DNA of 9,862 nucleotides from Candidatus Saccharibacteria bacterium UBA949 (GTDB lineage Bacteria > Patescibacteriota > Saccharimonadia > Saccharimonadales > Saccharimonadaceae). The notes beneath the pieces are model-generated. The model was not told the DNA's origin, ran no database searches, and worked only from the letters and a program-made list of their open reading frames with translations. Positions within the stretch are counted from its first letter, which is position 1, and the number at the start of each line of letters is the position of its first letter. The position numbers and the translations under genes are program-made. Of this stretch, positions 6,615 through 9,862 are shown one piece after another. The stretch is from positions 4,512 through 14,373 of the forward strand of contig DBCV01000064.1 in NCBI GenBank assembly GCA_002293245.1. Reading direction: 5' to 3'.

Positions 6615-7583
6615 ATGGAAAAGAGCATAAAAGAGTCCGCAGCACCAGTGTTGTACCTTGTGGTGCCGTGCTACAACGAAGAAGAAGTTTTGCCCGAAAC
6701 CAGCAAGCGCCTACTCGCAAAACTCAAAGAACTTGAAAAAACCCGCACCATCGTCCCCTCTAGCCGTATCGTATTTGTGGACGACGGCAGCCGCGACCAA
6801 ACTTGGAATAGCATAGAGAAACTCCATAGCGAAAACTCACAAATTATCGGCATCAAACTGGCACACAATGCTGGACATCAGAACGCACTCCTCGCCGGTC
6901 TGATGTTTGCCAAAGAAAAAGCTGATGTCGTCATCAGCCTAGACGCCGACCTCCAAGACGACATAGACGCTATCGACAAAATGCTGGAAAAGTTCACCGA
7001 AGGCAACGAGGTCGTCTATGGCGTGCGCTCATCGCGCAAAAAGGACACCGTGTTCAAGCGCCAAACCGCACTTTTCTTCTACAAACTCATGCGCGCCATG
7101 GGCGTAGAAGTTGTTCACGATCACGCGGACTACCGCCTGATGAGCAAGAGGGCGTTGAACGAACTCGCGGAGTTCAAAGAAGTCAACCTGTTCTTGCGTG
7201 GCATCGTGCCACTTATCGGCCTCAAATCCGCAACCGTCAAATACGAACGCGGCGAACGCTTTGCCGGCGAATCCAAATACCCGCTACACAAAATGGTCAG
7301 CTTCGCTCTCGACGGCATCACCTCTCTTAGCATCAAGCCGATTCGCTTCATCTTGGCCGTTGGCGTTCTAATGTTTATCGTTGGAGTCATCATGACCATC
7401 TACGCCCTCGTCCAAAAAATCCTCGGCAACACCCTTAGCGGCTGGACCTTCCTCGCCTGCTCCATCTGGGCTCTGGGTGGAGTGCAGATGATCTCGCTCG
7501 GCGTCATCGGTGAATATATTGGCAAAATCTATCGCGAGACCAAAGCCCGCCCCCGATACATTATCGAGAAGACGGTCGAATAG
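6615..7583 (+). CDS. GT2 polyprenyl-phosphate glycosyltransferase (GtrB/CsbB/DPM1-like)
   Basis: This 322-residue enzyme has the complete DPM1/GtrB pattern: VVPCYNEEEVL (16-26), FVDDGSRD with D56-D57 for nucleotide binding, NAGHQNALLAGL (85-96), the metal-binding LDADLQD (109-115), the acceptor-side DYRLMSKRAL (172-181), and RFAGESKYPL (215-224) before two C-terminal membrane helices at about 243-267 and 276-302. It transfers a hexose from a UDP- or GDP-sugar to a polyprenyl phosphate on the cytosolic face. The frame is open further upstream (to 6324) but crosses the GtrA gene; the ATG at 6615 begins just before the family's first strand and fits the promoter. With GtrA next door it forms a classic synthase-flippase pair, and the GT-C gene can act as the outer transferase. 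The sugar cannot be read from sequence. Confidence 0.92.
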   Translation: MEKSIKESAAPVLYLVVPCYNEEEVLPETSKRLLAKLKELEKTRTIVPSSRIVFVDDGSRDQTWNSIEKLHSENSQIIGIKLAHNAGHQNALLAGLMFAKEKADVVISLDADLQDDIDAIDKMLEKFTEGNEVVYGVRSSRKKDTVFKRQTALFFYKLMRAMGVEVVHDHADYRLMSKRALNELAEFKEVNLFLRGIVPLIGLKSATVKYERGERFAGESKYPLHKMVSFALDGITSLSIKPIRFILAVGVLMFIVGVIMTIYALVQKILGNTLSGWTFLACSIWALGGVQMISLGVIGEYIGKIYRETKARPRYIIEKTVE

Positions 7584-7633
7584 TATAAGGCGTCTATCCT
7601 TTGTCGTAAAGTAGTGAATTAGTACGGGCTCAT

Positions 7634-7662
7634 TTGCGTGCAAACGTTATATATGCTACAAT
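7634..7662 (+). promoter_or_regulatory. Promoter for the nitrilase-CoaC operon
   Basis: TTGCGT (7634-7639), a 17-bp spacer, and TACAAT (7657-7662) with TGC in front (extended -10). The predicted start site is near 7669, leaving a leader of about 98 nt, unlike the very short leaders predicted for the envelope genes. No terminator is evident between the GT2 stop at 7583 and this promoter, so some read-through is possible. Confidence 0.6.
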
Positions 7663-7766
7663 ATATCTTATTCGGGTTAAGACCATTTTTTATCCCCAAA
7701 GCATTCAGGCTATCAGGCCTGACTATTAACAAGGAGAGGCAAATACGAGAAAGGATGTGAAAACGC
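7663..7766 (+). promoter_or_regulatory. 5' leader of the nitrilase-CoaC operon, with hairpin and start-stop ATGTGA
   Basis: The leader holds an inverted repeat TCAGGC/GCCTGA (7705-7710 and 7717-7722, 6-nt loop) with no T-run after it, so it is not a terminator. An AAGGAG (7731-7736) lies 30 nt before the gene start, too far to serve it. ATG at 7755 is followed at once by TGA (7758-7760), a minimal start-stop element overlapping the AAAGGA (7750-7755) that is the likeliest ribosome site for the ATG at 7767. I recognise no known riboswitch. Confidence 0.4.
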
Positions 7767-8675
7767 ATGGCGACGACCAAGCTTCTTTTATGCCAACTGT
7801 CCGTCACTCAGCTCGTCAATCTAAAGCGTGAATGGGTAGAATTTGCCGAAGTCAAGGCGCAGTTAGCAAAATGCCATGAACTGATAGTCGAACGCAAACC
7901 CGACATCACTGTGATGCCAGAAACATGCTATTTTCCGCACTTCGAAACGTTCTACACCACGATGTCCGTAGGACGGCTTATAGTGGCAGGGAGCCGCTAT
8001 AATGAAGACGGCGTAAACGAAACCCATGTTTTTTGCGACGGCAAACATACGGCACTTAGAAAGTTGTTTCCATCACCGAAAGAAGTGATGGAGAACAACC
8101 ATCCCAACTGCAATCGCCCGGATATGCTGTTTTCGGAGTGGGAAAACGAAGTGCGCCAAGGCCATTGGCCGGACTACTTTGTCCTATTGCCCGGCACCGA
8201 TCAGGTAGTGGCAATCCTCAACTGTATGGACTATTACCGCCTCGGCTACTATGTGGCCAACAGCTCGGTCATTGCACCGAAACTATGGGGTATCGTTTCC
8301 CCATGCAGCAACGGGCAGCAAGATATTTTCGTTCGATTGAGCCAGGCAATCCACGACAGTAGTTCTCGAATCTACTCGATAGTTGTAAACTCGGCCAATG
8401 CTAGCCGGCACGACGATTCATCACAAGGTGAATCCTACGTGTACGGGCCAGTCACGCGAAATATCAAAGCCCATTTGGCAAAAATGCACAGATGGGACGA
8501 AAAGCATCCTGCTGCAATCTGCCACCTCAAAGCAAGTAGGCAAGCACAGGCGCTCCTAATGGACCTGCTGCCCCCGCGCAAAGTTGAATTCTTTGCGCGC
8601 GACAGCAGCTTCCGGAGCAACCCGATAAACGTAGAGCTAATCGATGGTATAGGAGGTGCTCAAGATGAATCTTAA
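7767..8675 (+). CDS. Nitrilase-superfamily carbon-nitrogen hydrolase of unknown substrate
   Basis: This 302-residue cytosolic protein carries the Glu-Lys-Cys triad in the expected order and spacing: E52 in VMPETCYF, K99 in ALRKLFPS, and C153 in ILNCMDYYR, where the residue two after the Cys is acidic as usual. GESYVYGP (221-228) matches the strand after the active site. The superfamily hydrolyses nitriles, amides, ureas and N-acyl bonds through a Cys thioester. The sequence around the triad does not match well any branch I know (glutamine-dependent NAD synthetase, N-carbamoylputrescine amidase, omega-amidase, Lnt), so I give no substrate. The upstream frame is closed by TGA at 7758, making ATG 7767 the first possible start. 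The last 11 bases overlap the CoaC-like gene, so the two products are probably made together and may act on one pathway. No signal peptide is visible. Confidence 0.82.
   Translation: MATTKLLLCQLSVTQLVNLKREWVEFAEVKAQLAKCHELIVERKPDITVMPETCYFPHFETFYTTMSVGRLIVAGSRYNEDGVNETHVFCDGKHTALRKLFPSPKEVMENNHPNCNRPDMLFSEWENEVRQGHWPDYFVLLPGTDQVVAILNCMDYYRLGYYVANSSVIAPKLWGIVSPCSNGQQDIFVRLSQAIHDSSSRIYSIVVNSANASRHDDSSQGESYVYGPVTRNIKAHLAKMHRWDEKHPAAICHLKASRQAQALLMDLLPPRKVEFFARDSSFRSNPINVELIDGIGGAQDES
8651..8656 (+). promoter_or_regulatory. Strong ribosome-binding site that fixes the CoaC start
   Basis: AGGAGG lies inside the end of the nitrilase gene, 8 nt before ATG 8665. A longer reading from GTG 8656 would overlap this site itself, so the ATG is the real start. 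Confidence 0.8.
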
Positions 8676-9219
8676 CGGAAAAAACGTATTACTAGGAGTG
8701 ACAAGCAGCGTGGCGATATACAAAGCCTGCTCTTTAATCGGCAGACTCAGACATATGGGCTGCTCTGTGAAAGTTGTCATGACAAAGAACGCCACAGAGC
8801 TCATAGCACCGCGGTACTTCGCCGAACTCACAGGAAATCCCGTTGCAGTGGAGATGTTCGCGCCAATCAACGCCCACACAGTGGAACACATATCACTAGC
8901 CGAATGGGCAGACGTGGTCATAGTTGCTCCGGCCACTTTTAACATCATCAACAAGGTGGCCAGTGGAATCGCCGACGATATGTTAAGCACTACTCTCGCC
9001 GCCATCCCGCTAAGCAAAATAGTAGTCTTTGCCCCGGCAATGAATACCAGCATGTGGGAAAATCCAGCCCTGCAGGGCAATATCGCCAAATTGAAAGATA
9101 GCCATGGACGCTATCAGTTTGTAGACCCGGTGGAAGGCAGATTGGTATGCGGTACGACTGGCATCGGCAAAATGGCAGAACCAGCAGCAATCGTAAAATA
9201 CATCGAGGAAAACATGTGA
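8665..9219 (+). CDS. coaC: Monofunctional phosphopantothenoylcysteine decarboxylase-type flavoprotein (CoaC/HFCD family)
   Basis: This 184-residue protein is a single flavoprotein domain. LLGVTSSVAIYKA (9-21) is the FMN-binding start of the Dfp/CoaC family. H75 in VEHISL is the catalytic His position, VIVAPATFNIINKVASGIADD holds the FMN and oligomer contacts, PAMN (124-127) is the substrate-binding motif, and C162 in RLVCGTTGIGKMAEP (159-173) is the lid with the catalytic Cys. The PAMN and lid sequences fit CoaC better than lantibiotic EpiD (PNMN) or UbiX. CoaC decarboxylates 4'-phosphopantothenoylcysteine to 4'-phosphopantetheine in coenzyme A synthesis. In most bacteria it is fused to CoaB; here the protein stops after the CoaC domain and no CoaB is in the window. 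It overlaps the nitrilase gene by 11 bp and is followed by a terminator, so the two form a compact operon. Substrate other than the standard one remains possible. Confidence 0.8.
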   Translation: MNLNGKNVLLGVTSSVAIYKACSLIGRLRHMGCSVKVVMTKNATELIAPRYFAELTGNPVAVEMFAPINAHTVEHISLAEWADVVIVAPATFNIINKVASGIADDMLSTTLAAIPLSKIVVFAPAMNTSMWENPALQGNIAKLKDSHGRYQFVDPVEGRLVCGTTGIGKMAEPAAIVKYIEENM

Positions 9220-9236
9220 TCTCTCCCCCTAACACC

Positions 9237-9265
9237 AAAGGTCGGCAATTATACCGGCCTTTTTT
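9237..9265 (+). terminator. Intrinsic terminator after the nitrilase-CoaC operon
   Basis: AAAGGTCGG (9237-9245) pairs with CCGGCCTTT (9254-9262) as a 9-bp stem with one G-U pair and an 8-nt loop, and the T-run extends to 9265. It begins 17 nt after the CoaC stop codon. It is the only clear intrinsic terminator in the window. Confidence 0.85.
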
Positions 9266-9286
9266 GGCTAAAAAATGTCTGCTTTA

Positions 9287-9315
9287 TTGCATTTTATACT
9301 ATCATGCGTTAATAT
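9287..9315 (+). promoter_or_regulatory. Candidate promoter for the GlsB/YeaQ-like gene
   Basis: TTGCAT (9287-9292), a 17-bp spacer and TAATAT (9310-9315) would start RNA near 9322, leaving room for the AAGGAGG ribosome site at 9330-9336. A competing TATACT at 9295-9300 has no matching -35 or TG extension. Some promoter must lie here, because a terminator precedes it; which box is used is uncertain. Confidence 0.45.
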
Positions 9316-9343
9316 AAGAATATAAACATAAGGAGGGTACAAA

Positions 9344-9595
9344 ATGGGTATTATCGGTTGGATTGTAATAGGAGGTCTAGCGGGATGGCTAGCTGGGATT
9401 ATTACAGGGCAAAAGGGAGGTATACTACGCAACATCATAATCGGTATCATCGGAGCCTTTGTAGGTGGATTCATAGTCAGCTTGTTTGACGGAGTAGGTG
9501 TCACAGGATTCAATATCTGGAGCCTCTTGGTGGCTCTAGGTGGCGCAATCGTGTTAATCTGGATCGGCAATCTCTTGTTTGGCAAAAAGAAATAG
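9344..9595 (+). CDS. GlsB/YeaQ/YmgE-family (transglycosylase-associated) small membrane protein
   Basis: The protein has 83 residues and three hydrophobic glycine-rich segments, at about 3-21 (GWIVIGGLAGWLAG), 27-47 (LRNIIIGIIGAFVGGF) and 59-79, ending in a lysine-rich tail. This is the standard length and pattern of the Pfam transglycosylase-associated/GlsB family, whose members are often stress-induced and of unclear biochemical role. AAGGAGG at 9330-9336 stands 7 nt before the ATG, the strongest ribosome site in the window after the one for CoaC, which supports high expression. It appears to be a single-gene unit between the CoaC terminator and a convergent inositol-monophosphatase-type gene. 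Confidence 0.88.
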   Translation: MGIIGWIVIGGLAGWLAGIITGQKGGILRNIIIGIIGAFVGGFIVSLFDGVGVTGFNIWSLLVALGGAIVLIWIGNLLFGKKK

Positions 9596-9598
9596 TTA

Positions 9599-9619
9599 TG
9601 TGGTCGTGGCCTTACCACA
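9599..9619. terminator. Weak hairpin between convergent genes
   Basis: TGTGGT (9599-9604) and ACCACA (9614-9619) form a 6-bp stem with a 9-nt loop just after the GlsB-like stop. There is no clean T-run on either strand (TTGTTTGATTT follows at a distance on the plus strand). A second short repeat, TCCGG/CCGGA at 9641-9657, is similarly weak. Either may mark the end of one of the convergent transcripts. Confidence 0.25.
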
Positions 9620-9670
9620 ACACCTTGTTTGATTTCATAATCCGGTATCTCTCCGGAGTAACTGCTCTGA

Positions 9671-9862
9671 CTATAGTTGATTTTCGAAACGCTTGATGAG
9701 CCCTACTAATCCATCGTGGACTATGCCGTTGGATATTATTGCACCTTTTATTTCTCTGTCGTATCTCTGGTCTTGTCCGAATAGGTCTGTTACTCTGCCG
9801 CCGGCTTCTTCTACAATGATTTTGGCTGCGGCGATGTCGTAGGGTCGGTCGCCTGAGGCTAT
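9671..9862 (-). CDS. Inositol-monophosphatase-family protein, C-terminal end only
   Basis: An open frame enters from the window edge and ends at TAG 9673-9671, giving 63 residues. It reads SGDRPYDIAAAK, then IIVEEAGGRVTDLFG, then IKGAIISNGIVHDGL. This is the C-terminal signature of the IMPase/SuhB/HisN-type phosphatases: the D of YDIAAAK is the conserved metal- or substrate-contacting Asp (usually WDxAAG), and EEAGG and SNG are the next conserved blocks. Members remove phosphate from inositol phosphate, histidinol phosphate, PAP or fructose bisphosphate; the C-terminal part cannot tell which. The gene converges on the GlsB-like gene with 75 nt between the stops. Confidence 0.85.
   Translation of the reverse strand: MASGDRPYDIAAAKIIVEEAGGRVTDLFGQDQRYDREIKGAIISNGIVHDGLVGLIKRFENQL

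Noticed and set aside
7619..7807. Minus-strand open frame of 62 codons over the nitrilase leader
   Set aside because: It runs antisense through the promoter, leader and first codons of the nitrilase gene and has no recognisable product.
9295..9309. TATACT followed by ATCATGCGTTAA, resembling another leaderless start
   Set aside because: It would make only a two-codon product and lacks the TG extension; kept only as an alternative -10 for the GlsB-like gene.
9641..9657. TCCGG/CCGGA inverted repeat
   Set aside because: A 5-bp stem with no T-run on either strand is too weak to call a terminator or operator.

Overview
The window looks like ordinary chromosome from a small-genome, Gram-positive-like bacterium. 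My best guess is a Patescibacterium of the Saccharibacteria (TM7) type. The reasons are short gaps and stop/start overlaps, a lipoteichoic-acid-synthase-like enzyme with no sign of outer-membrane genes, and a secreted domain I associate with Actinobacteria and Saccharibacteria. TGA ends at least five genes here, which argues against the TGA=Gly code of Gracilibacteria/Absconditabacteria. Taxonomy is inference: there is no rRNA or marker gene in the window.

Layout. Positions 1-6571 form a minus-strand block, in transcription order: a GtrA-family membrane protein (6571-6095), a membrane-anchored stalk protein (6059-5457), a secreted protein with a lysozyme-like N-terminal domain and three ricin-type beta-trefoils (5460-3319), a PIG-V-like GT-C mannosyltransferase (3305-2070) and an LTA-synthase-like sulfatase-fold enzyme (2023 to beyond position 1). 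Divergent from GtrA, 43 bp away, is a GT2 polyprenyl-phosphate glycosyltransferase (6615-7583). Then come, on the plus strand, a nitrilase-superfamily hydrolase (7767-8675) overlapping a monofunctional CoaC-type flavoprotein decarboxylase (8665-9219), a clear intrinsic terminator, and a small GlsB/YeaQ-type membrane protein (9344-9595). The window closes with the C-terminal end of an inositol-monophosphatase-family gene on the minus strand (9671-9862). No gap reaches 300 bases; the largest (7584-7766) holds a promoter and a leader. I see no tRNA, rRNA, CRISPR array or mobile element.

How it may work together. GT2 (loads a sugar on polyprenyl phosphate), GtrA (candidate flippase) and a GT-C enzyme (transfers the sugar outside the membrane) are the three parts of the CsbB/GtcA/YfhO-type systems that glycosylate teichoic acids in Firmicutes, and here they sit beside a candidate teichoic-acid polymerase. 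The lectin protein and the stalk protein, fused by an ATGA overlap, would be surface proteins of the same envelope.

The most striking regulatory feature is that five genes of this envelope block have an extended -10 element (TGnTATAAT or close) only 6-10 nt before the ATG. This predicts transcripts with 0-4 nt leaders. The nitrilase/CoaC and GlsB genes instead have longer leaders and, for CoaC and GlsB, strong AGGAGG ribosome-binding sites. The nitrilase-CoaC pair, with no CoaB nearby, is the best candidate here for an undescribed pathway.
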